A DNA stretch of 12,465 nucleotides, from positions 1 through 12,465 of the forward strand of contig NCED01000051.1 in the NCBI GenBank assembly GCA_002280485.1. The letters run 5' to 3'. Position numbers and translations under genes: made by a program. Positions 6,603 to 12,465 of the stretch are shown in pieces (position 1 is the stretch's first letter; the number at the start of each line of letters is the position of its first letter). Under the pieces are notes generated by a model. The model searched no databases and had not been told where the DNA came from. It saw nothing but the letters and a program-made list of their open reading frames with translations. This DNA comes from Caulobacterales bacterium 32-69-10. Its GTDB lineage: Bacteria; Pseudomonadota; Alphaproteobacteria; Caulobacterales; Caulobacteraceae.

Positions 6603-7523
6603 ATGACTGTAGCGCTCTACACCCATGCCTCGATGATCGAGCACCGCCCCGGCGACGGTCATCCCGAACGGCCGATGCGCCTGCCGGCCGTGCTCGACGC
6701 CCTGGCCGACGCCGGGCTGGACCTCGACCGCCGCGAGGCGCGGATGGCGACCCGCGCCGAGCTGGAGCGGGTGCACCCGGCCGCCTTCCTCGACCGGCTG
6801 GCGACCCTGGCCCCGTCGACCGGCTCGGCCCCGATCGATTCCGACACCTGGATCTCGCCCGGCACCTGGGAGGCGGCCCTGCGCGCGGCCGGCGCCTGCG
6901 TCGAGGCGGTGGAGGCGACGGCCCGGGGCGAGATCACCCGCAGCTTCTGCGCCGTGCGGCCCCCGGGCCACCACGCCGAGCCGGACCGGGCGATGGGCTT
7001 CTGCTTCCTGTCCAACGTCGCCATCGCCGCCCGCGCCGCCCAGGCGGCGGGCTTGGCGCGGGTGGCGGTGGTCGATTTCGACGTCCACCACGGCAACGGC
7101 ACCCAGGCGGTGTTCGAGGCCGACCCCGACCTGTTCATGGCCTCGATCCACCAGTCGCCGCTCTATCCCGGCACCGGGGCGGAGCACGAGACCGGCGTCG
7201 GCAACATCGTCAACGCCACGGCGCCGCCGCACGCCCCGCGTGAGCTGTGGCGCAAGCTGTTCGAGACCCGGCTGATCCCGGCCCTGTCGGGCTTCGGGCC
7301 CGACCTGGTGATCATCTCCGCCGGCTTCGACGCCCATCGCCGCGACCCCATGGCCCACCAGAGCCTGGAGGCCGAGGACTTCGCCTGGGCCACCCGCGCG
7401 GTGGTCGAGGCCGCCGGCGATACGGCCAAGGGCCGGGTTGTCTCTTCCCTGGAGGGCGGCTACGACCTGGAGGCGCTGGGCCGTTCGGCCGCGGCGCACG
7501 TCCAGGCCTTGGCAGGAGGGTAG
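6603..7523 (+). CDS. HDAC-superfamily deacetylase (class II type)
   Basis: Zinc-dependent deacetylase of the histone deacetylase/acetylpolyamine amidohydrolase superfamily, 306 residues. In bacteria such enzymes remove acetyl groups from polyamines, small molecules or possibly protein lysines; the substrate is not visible here. Signature residues are complete: the catalytic His pair H123-H124 in RPPGHHAE, zinc ligands D160 and H162 in DFDVHHGNGTQ, D243 in SAGFDAH, and the transition-state Tyr287 in LEGGYD. The N-terminal HPERPMRL and the GFCFLSNVA segment are also typical. The sequence is closest in style to class II enzymes (DFDVHHGNGTQ). It starts 35 bp after the kinase stop with no strong Shine-Dalgarno. 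It heads the rightward run leading to xseB-ispA-dxs, an adjacency I recall from alphaproteobacterial genomes. Confidence 0.95.
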   Translation: MTVALYTHASMIEHRPGDGHPERPMRLPAVLDALADAGLDLDRREARMATRAELERVHPAAFLDRLATLAPSTGSAPIDSDTWISPGTWEAALRAAGACVEAVEATARGEITRSFCAVRPPGHHAEPDRAMGFCFLSNVAIAARAAQAAGLARVAVVDFDVHHGNGTQAVFEADPDLFMASIHQSPLYPGTGAEHETGVGNIVNATAPPHAPRELWRKLFETRLIPALSGFGPDLVIISAGFDAHRRDPMAHQSLEAEDFAWATRAVVEAAGDTAKGRVVSSLEGGYDLEALGRSAAAHVQALAGG

Positions 7524-7560
7524 GGGAAGTTCCGCGGCCGACGAGGCCCTCCCCCAGCGC

Positions 7561-8175
7561 ATGTCCGACCCAACCGCCCCAGACACGACATCCTCTTCGG
7601 CGGCGCCGGGGTGGATTCTGCTCGCCCGTCACGGCGAGCCCGCCCTGTCGCGGAAGATCAGGCTCAACGCCGCCGAATACCGCGCCTGGTGGGACCGCTA
7701 TGAGGCGGGCGGCCTGCTCGCCGACCAGGTCCCCCCGCCGGCCCTGGTCGAGATGGCCGGCAAGGCCGACACGGTCATGGTCTCCAGTCGCCGCCGCGCC
7801 ATCGAGACCGCCCACGCCCTGGTCCAGGGCAAGGCCTTCGATCCCGACGTCCGCATGATCGAGGCCCCGCTGCCGGCGCCGCCCCTGCCGGATTTCCTGC
7901 GCTTCAACCCCAAGGTCTGGGGTTTCATCTCGCGCTTCTGCTGGTGGTTTTTCGACTACCACGACGCCGGCCAGGAGAACCGCAGCGGCGCGGTGGCCCG
8001 GGCGCGCGACCTGGCCCAGCGCCTGATCGACGAGGCGCAGGCGGGCCGCAACGTGATCGCGGTCGCCCACGGCTTCTTCAACTTCCTGGTCGCCCTGCAG
8101 CTCAAGTCCCTGGGCTGGCGCCAGGTCGAGGGCCGCGGCCACCGCTACTGGTCGACCAAGCTGTTCAAGCGCTGA
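7561..8175 (+). CDS. Histidine phosphatase superfamily protein (phosphoglycerate mutase-like)
   Basis: Cytoplasmic member of the histidine phosphatase (branch 1) superfamily, 204 residues. The catalytic core is visible: phospho-acceptor His24 in LLARHGEP, Arg79 in SSRRRAIETA, and the second His170 in VAHGFFNFL. Its substrate cannot be told; phosphoglycerate, sugar phosphates and phosphoproteins all occur in the family. An insertion rich in aromatics (FNPKVWGFISRFCWWFFDYHDAG, positions about 117-139 of the protein) sits in the cap region and is probably substrate-determining. The start at the ATG 7561 fits, since RHG motifs usually lie within the first 10-25 residues; the frame is open further upstream but there it overlaps the deacetylase gene. 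It lies 37 bp after the deacetylase and is probably in the same operon. Confidence 0.88.
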   Translation: MSDPTAPDTTSSSAAPGWILLARHGEPALSRKIRLNAAEYRAWWDRYEAGGLLADQVPPPALVEMAGKADTVMVSSRRRAIETAHALVQGKAFDPDVRMIEAPLPAPPLPDFLRFNPKVWGFISRFCWWFFDYHDAGQENRSGAVARARDLAQRLIDEAQAGRNVIAVAHGFFNFLVALQLKSLGWRQVEGRGHRYWSTKLFKR

Positions 8176-8215
8176 TGACGGTTGAGGCGGTCGGTCTCCG
8201 TCGCTAGGTTGCGAC

Positions 8216-8476
8216 ATGGCCGACGCTCCCAACTCCACGTCCTCCGACATCGCGACCCTCTCTTTCGAGGCGGCGCTCTCCGAGCTGGAGAAGATCGTCG
8301 CTCAGCTCGAGTCCGGGCAGGCGCCGCTGGAGGAGTCCATCGCCCTCTATGAGCGCGGCGCCCTGCTGAAGTCGCACTGCGAGGCCCGGCTGGAGGCCGC
8401 CCGCCTGAAGGTGGAGAAGATCGTGGTCGGGCGCGACGGCGCCGCGGAGCGGACCGAGCCGGCGGAGTTCACGTGA
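8216..8476 (+). CDS. xseB: Exodeoxyribonuclease VII small subunit
   Basis: Small subunit of exonuclease VII, which with the large XseA subunit degrades single-stranded DNA from both ends in repair and recombination. At 86 residues it is the usual size. The helical hairpin is recognisable: [28 protein letters not shown] (about 15-43) then [27 protein letters not shown] (about 43-69), matching the FE.al.eLe.iv..le.g...Lee.l..ye.G..l...c...L..ae.kv pattern. AGGTT about 7 nt upstream of the ATG is a modest ribosome binding site. The stop overlaps the start of ispA, a coupling common in bacteria. The large-subunit gene is not in the window, as usual. Confidence 0.96.
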   Translation: MADAPNSTSSDIATLSFEAALSELEKIVAQLESGQAPLEESIALYERGALLKSHCEARLEAARLKVEKIVVGRDGAAERTEPAEFT

Positions 8477-9390
8477 TCATGGACGAGGGCGCGGCCGCCG
8501 CTGCGGACGCAGCCCTGGCCCGGCGAATGGCGGAGGCGGCCGACCTGGTGACGGTGGCGCTCGACGCCCTGCTGCCCCGCGGCGAGGGCCCGGAAAGCCG
8601 CCTGACCGAGGCGATGCGCTACGCCGCCCTGGGTCCCGGCAAGCGGCTGCGGCCCTATTTCGCCCTGGAGACGGCGCGGATGTTCGACCTGGACGAGCGT
8701 CCGGTCCTGCGCGGCGCCTGCGCCCTGGAATGCATCCACGCCTACAGCCTGGTCCACGACGACCTGCCGTGCATGGACGACGACGACGTGCGCCGCGGCC
8801 GGCCCACCGTGCACAAGGCCTATGACGAGGCCACGGCCCTGCTGGCCGGCGACGCCCTGCAGACGGCGGCGTTCGAGATCATGGCCCATCCCGACACCCA
8901 CGACGACCCGCAGGTCCGCTGCGAGCTGGTGCGCAAGCTGGCCCTGGCCTCGGGCGCCCGGGGCATGGCCGGCGGCCAGATGATCGACCTCCTCGGCATC
9001 GGCGCCGAGGATCTCGGGGCCGTCGCCCGCATGCAGCGGATGAAGACCGGCGCCCTGATCGCCTTTTCGTTCGAGATTCCCCTGATCGTCGCCCACGCCG
9101 GCGACGGCGAGCGGCACGCCCTGATGGGCTTCGCCCAGGATCTCGGCCTGGCCTACCAGATCGTCGACGACCTGCTGGACGCCGAGGGCGAGGCCGACGT
9201 GCTCGGCAAGGCCGTCGGCAAGGACGCCGACCGCGGCAAGGCCAACTACGTCACCCTCCTGGGCGTCGATGCGGCCAAGGAGCGGGTGAAGATGCTCTCG
9301 GACCAGTGCAAGACCCACCTCGACTTTTTCGGCGCAGGCGCCACTTATCTCCGGGCTAGCGTCGATTTCGTGCTAGACCGCCGCGCCTGA
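8473..9390 (+). CDS. ispA: Farnesyl diphosphate synthase (short-chain polyprenyl synthase)
   Basis: Joins IPP to DMAPP and GPP to make farnesyl diphosphate, precursor of ubiquinone, undecaprenyl and other isoprenoids; cytoplasmic. The protein has 305 residues. Key motifs: GPGKRLRPY with Lys57, first aspartate-rich motif D96-D97-L-P-C-M-D102 followed by the expected [10 protein letters not shown], a central GQMIDL, and second motif D232-D233-L-L-D236 (QIVDDLLD). The four-residue insertion of the first motif (DDx4D) is typical of bacterial-type FPP synthases. The start is either GTG 8473, whose GGAG lies 5 nt upstream and which overlaps the xseB stop, or ATG 8479, two codons later with 11-nt spacing. 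I favour the GTG weakly. It belongs with xseB and dxs in one transcription unit. Confidence 0.95.
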   Translation: MIMDEGAAAAADAALARRMAEAADLVTVALDALLPRGEGPESRLTEAMRYAALGPGKRLRPYFALETARMFDLDERPVLRGACALECIHAYSLVHDDLPCMDDDDVRRGRPTVHKAYDEATALLAGDALQTAAFEIMAHPDTHDDPQVRCELVRKLALASGARGMAGGQMIDLLGIGAEDLGAVARMQRMKTGALIAFSFEIPLIVAHAGDGERHALMGFAQDLGLAYQIVDDLLDAEGEADVLGKAVGKDADRGKANYVTLLGVDAAKERVKMLSDQCKTHLDFFGAGATYLRASVDFVLDRRA

Positions 9391-9453
9391 AACCGGCCCG
9401 GATTCTTCCGGCCCCGCCCTAAAGACGCCGTCGTCCGGGAAGTTCTTCGTCCG

Positions 9454-11367
9454 ATGTCCCAGTCCACGCCCATCCTCGACAAGGTCTTGGCCCCGGCGGA
9501 CCTTCGCGGGTTCTCCATCGCCGAGCTGCGCGAACTGGCCGACGAGCTGCGCGCCGAGACCATCGACGCGGTCTCCACCACCGGCGGCCACCTTGGCGCG
9601 GGCCTTGGCGTGGTCGAGCTGACCGTCGCCCTCCACCACGTTTTCGAGACGCCCAAGGACATCCTGATCTGGGACGTCGGCCACCAGGCCTATCCGCACA
9701 AGATCCTCACCGGCCGCCGCGACCGCATCCGCACCCTGCGCCAGGGCGGCGGCCTGTCCGGCTTCACCAAGCGGGCCGAGAGCGAATACGACCCCTTCGG
9801 CGCGGCCCACGCCGCCACCTCGATCTCGGCCGCCCTCGGCTTCTGCGCCGCCCGCGACGCGAAAGGCGAGGACCAGGCCGTCGTGGCGGTGATCGGCGAC
9901 GGCTCGATCAGCGCCGGCATGGCCTATGAGGCGATGAACAACGCCGCCGAAACCACCAAGCAGCTGGTGGTGGTGCTGAACGACAACGACATGTCGATCG
10001 CCCCGCCGGTCGGCGGCATGAGCGCCTATCTGGCCCGGCTGGTCTCCGGCGGCGCCTACCAGTCCCTGCGCAAGCTCGGCAAGTCGGTCGCCGACCACCT
10101 GCCGCGCCCGTTCAAGGAAGCCGCCCGCAAGGCGGAGGAATACACCCGCGGCATGGCCACCGGCGGCACACTGTTCGAAGAGCTGGGCTTCTACTACGTC
10201 GGCCCGATCGACGGTCACAACCTGGACCACATGGTCCCGATCCTGAAGAACGTGCGCGAGATCAAGGACCGCCCCGTGCTGGTCCATGTGGTGACCCACA
10301 AGGGCAAGGGCTACGCCCCGGCCGAGGCGGCCCCCGACAAGTACCACGGGGTGGCCAAGTTCGACGTGATCACCGGCGAGCAAGCCAAGGGCAAGGCGGG
10401 CCCGCCGTCCTACACCAAGGTTTTCGCCCAGGAGCTGATCAAGCGGGCCGACGCCGACCCGCGGATCGTCGCGGTCACCGCCGCCATGCCCTCGGGCACG
10501 GGCCTGGACCTCTTCGCCCAGCGGTTCCCGGATCGGATGTTCGACTGCGGCATCGCCGAGCAGCACGCGGTCACCTTCGCCGCCGGCCTCGCCGCCGCCG
10601 GCATGCGGCCGTTCGCGGCGATCTATTCCACCTTCCTGCAGCGCGGCTACGACCAGGTGGTCCACGACGTGGCGATCCAGTCGCTGCCGGTGCGCTTCGC
10701 CGTCGACCGGGCCGGCCTGGTCGGCGCCGACGGGCCGACCCACGCGGGTTCGTTCGACGTCGGCTATCTCGGCGCCCTGCCGGGGATGGTGCTGATGGCG
10801 GCGGCCGACGAGGCCGAGCTGGCCGGCATGATCGCCACCGCCACCGAGATCGATGACCGCCCCTCGGCCTTCCGCTACCCGCGCGGCGAGGGCACGGGGG
10901 CCGTGATCCCGGCGCTGGCCGAACCGTTCGAGATCGGCCGCGGCCGGGTGGTGCGCGAAGGTGCGGCGGTGGCCATCCTGTCCTTCGGCTCGCGCCTGCC
11001 GGAATGCCTCAAGGCCGCCGACCTGCTGGCCGCCCGCGGCCTGTCCGCGACGGTGGCGGACGCCCGCTTCGCCAAGCCGCTCGACGAGGACCTGATCCTG
11101 CGCCTGGCCCGTGAGCACGAGGCCCTGATCACCGTCGAGGAAGGCGCCATGGGCGGCTTCGGCGCCTTCGTGCTGCAGATGCTGGCGGCCCGCGGCGCCC
11201 TGGACCGCGGCGTAAAGATCCGCACCCTGGTCCTGCCCGACATCTTCCAGGACCAGGACAAGCCCGAGGTCATGTACGCCGAGGCCGGCCTCGACGCCGA
11301 CGGCATCGTGAAGTCCGCCCTCTCGGCCCTGGGCGTCGGCGGGACGAAGGCGAACCTGCGGGCCTAG
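9454..11367 (+). CDS. dxs: 1-deoxy-D-xylulose-5-phosphate synthase
   Basis: First enzyme of the MEP isoprenoid pathway: pyruvate plus glyceraldehyde 3-phosphate give DXP and CO2, using thiamine diphosphate and Mg2+. At 637 residues it matches the family (about 620-640). Visible residues: His46 in [13 protein letters not shown], the ThDP/Mg motif starting at G148-D149-G150 ([16 protein letters not shown]) and ending at VVVLNDND with Asn176, catalytic Glu369 in [16 protein letters not shown], and DGPTHAG. The C-terminal transketolase domain ends in [22 protein letters not shown], as expected. The start at ATG 9454 is the only reasonable one; GGGAAG upstream is a distant, weak ribosome binding site. 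It lies 63 bp after ispA. Its stop is part of a CTAG shared with the opposing toxin gene. Confidence 0.98.
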   Translation: MSQSTPILDKVLAPADLRGFSIAELRELADELRAETIDAVSTTGGHLGAGLGVVELTVALHHVFETPKDILIWDVGHQAYPHKILTGRRDRIRTLRQGGGLSGFTKRAESEYDPFGAAHAATSISAALGFCAARDAKGEDQAVVAVIGDGSISAGMAYEAMNNAAETTKQLVVVLNDNDMSIAPPVGGMSAYLARLVSGGAYQSLRKLGKSVADHLPRPFKEAARKAEEYTRGMATGGTLFEELGFYYVGPIDGHNLDHMVPILKNVREIKDRPVLVHVVTHKGKGYAPAEAAPDKYHGVAKFDVITGEQAKGKAGPPSYTKVFAQELIKRADADPRIVAVTAAMPSGTGLDLFAQRFPDRMFDCGIAEQHAVTFAAGLAAAGMRPFAAIYSTFLQRGYDQVVHDVAIQSLPVRFAVDRAGLVGADGPTHAGSFDVGYLGALPGMVLMAAADEAELAGMIATATEIDDRPSAFRYPRGEGTGAVIPALAEPFEIGRGRVVREGAAVAILSFGSRLPECLKAADLLAARGLSATVADARFAKPLDEDLILRLAREHEALITVEEGAMGGFGAFVLQMLAARGALDRGVKIRTLVLPDIFQDQDKPEVMYAEAGLDADGIVKSALSALGVGGTKANLRA

Positions 11368-11807
11368 TCGGCCGTCACGGATTCGACATAGGGTCGCAGC
11401 GCGGCCGCGAAAGCTTCCGGTTCAGCGGCGCCTTCAAGCACGTCGACGATCAGTTCTGCGAAGTGGACGGCGTCGAACGAAGCGGTCACCGCCCATCCGT
11501 TGAGCGCCAGGAAGTTGATGGCCGCGGCAAACCCGGTGCGCTTGTTGCCCTGCAGGAACGGATGATTGCGCGCGACGGCGAAGAGAAGCACGGCCGCTAA
11601 GGCGACGATGTCCCGCTCGCCGCCGTAATGCCAGCTGTTCGCCGGCACGGCGGACGCGCTCTCCAGAAGTTGGGGGTCGCGGAGGGCGTAGGGTTCCTGG
11701 GTCGCCGCAACGACGGCCAAGTTGGTTGCGATCAGATCGTCAACCGTGAACCAACGCGGCTCACTCGCCGAGCTTGGCAATGATCTTCGGGAATCTCGCC
11801 ATGACAT
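11364..11807 (-). CDS. Fic/Doc-family (death-on-curing type) toxin, noncanonical Fic motif
   Basis: Small Fic-fold protein of 147 residues, similar in size to Doc (126), so probably the toxin of a type II toxin-antitoxin pair. Doc phosphorylates EF-Tu; other Fic proteins transfer AMP. The Fic loop is H82-P-F-L-Q86-G-N-K89-R90 ([14 protein letters not shown]). Catalytic His, Asn, Lys and Arg are present, but the D/E normally at the Q86 position is missing. [10 protein letters not shown] and [14 protein letters not shown] before it and INFLALNGW after it are typical of the family. The start is uncertain: ATG 11807, inside the antitoxin gene and within a hairpin, or TTG 11780 (138 residues), nearer to where relatives usually begin ([10 protein letters not shown]). 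The stop overlaps the dxs stop. Codon use is somewhat less GC-rich than in dxs, hinting at later acquisition. Confidence 0.85.
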   Translation of the reverse strand: MSWRDSRRSLPSSASEPRWFTVDDLIATNLAVVAATQEPYALRDPQLLESASAVPANSWHYGGERDIVALAAVLLFAVARNHPFLQGNKRTGFAAAINFLALNGWAVTASFDAVHFAELIVDVLEGAAEPEAFAAALRPYVESVTAD

Positions 11808-11946
11808 CGCGTGTCATCGCCGAGATATCCACCTCGCCCTGAACAGGCCGAGCCTCAAGCGGCGCCTTCCGGTCATGCTCTTCGGCCGCACCGACAAAGG
11901 CCGGAGCGTCTTCAGCGAGGTCTTGACCGGGTTTCGGCTTGGCCAT
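11761..11946 (-). CDS. Small ORF upstream of the Fic toxin, probable antitoxin
   Basis: A 61-residue acidic-to-mixed protein directly upstream of, and overlapping, the toxin gene, the classical antitoxin position. The first 40 residues (MAKPKPGQDLAEDAPAFVG...) look disordered; the last 20 ([20 protein letters not shown]) should form a helix, the part expected to clamp the toxin. No Phd/AbrB-like DNA-binding domain is present, so it would not be a Phd homologue in the strict sense. I recall similar VM.RFPK.I..L endings next to Fic proteins in other alphaproteobacteria, but did not search. No Shine-Dalgarno is evident before the ATG at 11946. The role is inferred from position and size. Confidence 0.65.
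   Translation of the reverse strand: MAKPKPGQDLAEDAPAFVGAAEEHDRKAPLEARPVQGEVDISAMTRDVMARFPKIIAKLGE
11801..11817 (-). promoter_or_regulatory. Inverted repeat ATGACA-TCGCG-TGTCAT at toxin start
   Basis: A perfect 6-5-6 inverted repeat lies inside the antitoxin frame. On the minus-strand transcript the candidate toxin ATG (11807-11805) begins at the loop edge and runs into the right arm, so a hairpin could mask it until antitoxin translation opens it. With only 6 bp in the stem, chance is possible. Confidence 0.3.
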
Positions 11947-12018
11947 GCGCTCAAGATGAGGGCCCCGGGTCGCAAACTCAAGCCTGCCCGGCGCGCGCCG
12001 ATTTCGTTCCCACCGCCC
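11947..12018. other. Short intergenic region upstream of the antitoxin
   Basis: This 72-bp gap lies between the USP-like gene and the antitoxin, both reading left, and should contain the toxin-antitoxin promoter if they are not one transcript. CTCAAG occurs at 11950-11955 and 11977-11982 (CTTGAG on the minus strand, 27 bp apart). I see no convincing -35/-10 pair. Confidence 0.25.
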
Positions 12019-12435
12019 TCAGCAGACCAGGACCGGCGTCCTGAAGCCCCACATGCCGTTCTCGTCGATCCGGCGGCTGCGCTGCCGCAGGCTCGGAAGC
12101 AGGACGGGCCGCGAGACCACGATCAGGTCGGCGCTGCGCGAGGCGCGGTAGAGCGAGACCGCCTCGTCGAGCCCCTCCGCCTCCACGGCGAAGACCTCGG
12201 CGCTGTCCGCCGTCAGCTCGCCGCGCGCCCATGCCAGTTTCTCGGCGGCCGGTTCCCCGGGCGCGGCGGCGACGATCAGGTCGGTGTCGAGGCCGCGCAG
12301 GCCGGGATGGGAGGCCACGAACTCCACGGCCCGCCGGTGCTGCATCAGCATAAGGCCTGCGGACATGATTTTCGCTCGGTTCTGGCTTGCTCCGAATGCG
12401 GTGAGCCGGTCGGCGCACGCGATGTTGTCGCTCAT
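12019..12435 (-). CDS. Hypothetical protein, universal stress protein-like C-terminal half
   Basis: A 138-residue protein I do not recognise firmly. The second half resembles the universal stress protein fold: a strand-like DTDLIVAAAPGEPA, a helix-rich middle with AVSLYRASRSADLIVVSRP, and the terminal TPVLVC that recalls the TPVLVV end of USP domains. In two-domain USPs of alphaproteobacteria a first domain of this style is followed by a second; here nothing follows. The first strand and ATP-loop (ILVAVDGS type) and the GxxG-9x-G(S/T) nucleotide motif are absent, so it would not bind ATP in the usual way. The start is unsure: ATG 12435, or ATG 12366 (MSAGLMLMQHRR), since the first 23 codons are poorly convincing and neither has a good ribosome binding site. 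It could be a remnant of a longer gene. Confidence 0.45.
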   Translation of the reverse strand: MSDNIACADRLTAFGASQNRAKIMSAGLMLMQHRRAVEFVASHPGLRGLDTDLIVAAAPGEPAAEKLAWARGELTADSAEVFAVEAEGLDEAVSLYRASRSADLIVVSRPVLLPSLRQRSRRIDENGMWGFRTPVLVC

Positions 12436-12465
12436 GGCCGCGGGCCAGCGCTGGGTCGGTCGCTG

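Noticed and set aside
7438..7560. Upstream extension of the histidine phosphatase frame
   Set aside because: It overlaps the end of the deacetylase gene and reads as an Arg/Trp-rich out-of-frame shadow; ATG 7561 puts the RHG motif at a normal distance.
9391..9453. GGCCCGG...CCGGCC imperfect repeat between ispA and dxs as a terminator or attenuator
   Set aside because: The arms do not pair well, there is no T-tract, and the genes probably share a transcript.
9373..11118. 581-codon minus-strand frame over dxs
   Set aside because: Antisense shadow of an unmistakable dxs; composition is low complexity.
1..12465. tRNA, rRNA, CRISPR array, insertion sequence or riboswitch
   Set aside because: Looked for on both strands by eye; no cloverleaf, spaced repeats, transposase motifs or terminal repeats seen. 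dxs has no recognisable thiamine riboswitch in its 63-bp leader.

Overview
The window looks like a chromosomal segment of a high-GC alphaproteobacterium, most likely of the Caulobacterales (Caulobacter/Phenylobacterium type). The evidence is very GC-rich codon use, the housekeeping block HDAC-family hydrolase - histidine phosphatase - xseB - ispA - dxs, and two intergenic palindromic sequences of a kind I recall from Caulobacteraceae genomes. Species assignment is inference. I see no rRNA, tRNA, CRISPR array, insertion sequence or prophage.

Layout. At the left edge, on the minus strand, lies the N-terminal three quarters or so of a DEAD-box RNA helicase, cut by the window boundary. A 199-bp gap holds a palindromic repeat. 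An exported S1/P1-type nuclease and an overlapping NUDIX hydrolase follow on the plus strand; the NUDIX frame runs out through a second GC-rich repeat/hairpin and meets a WecG/TagA/CpsF-type glycosyltransferase tail to tail. That glycosyltransferase lies 56 bp downstream of a NarL/FixJ-type response regulator on the same strand. The regulator is divergent from a large polytopic sensor histidine kinase with a ComP-like layout. The 125-bp region between them contains a perfect inverted repeat and is the natural place for shared regulation.

From about 6600 to 11370 everything reads rightward: an HDAC-superfamily deacetylase, a histidine phosphatase, the exonuclease VII small subunit (xseB), farnesyl diphosphate synthase (ispA) and DXP synthase (dxs). 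dxs and ispA supply the entry step and the C15 product of the MEP isoprenoid pathway. xseB and ispA overlap, so they are likely translationally coupled.

dxs ends on a CTAG that also supplies the stop codon of an opposing Fic/Doc-type toxin gene. This toxin gene overlaps a small upstream ORF, probably its antitoxin. This pair and the last gene, a USP-like fragment, form the accessory end of the window. The least ordinary observations are a Fic motif lacking its acidic residue, a possible hairpin at the toxin start, a kinase with an altered HDxxxQ motif next to a palindromic candidate operator, and a P1-type nuclease with Asp to Glu at a predicted zinc ligand. I see no clear new multi-gene system; the two best candidates are the kinase/regulator/glycosyltransferase module and the noncanonical Fic pair.
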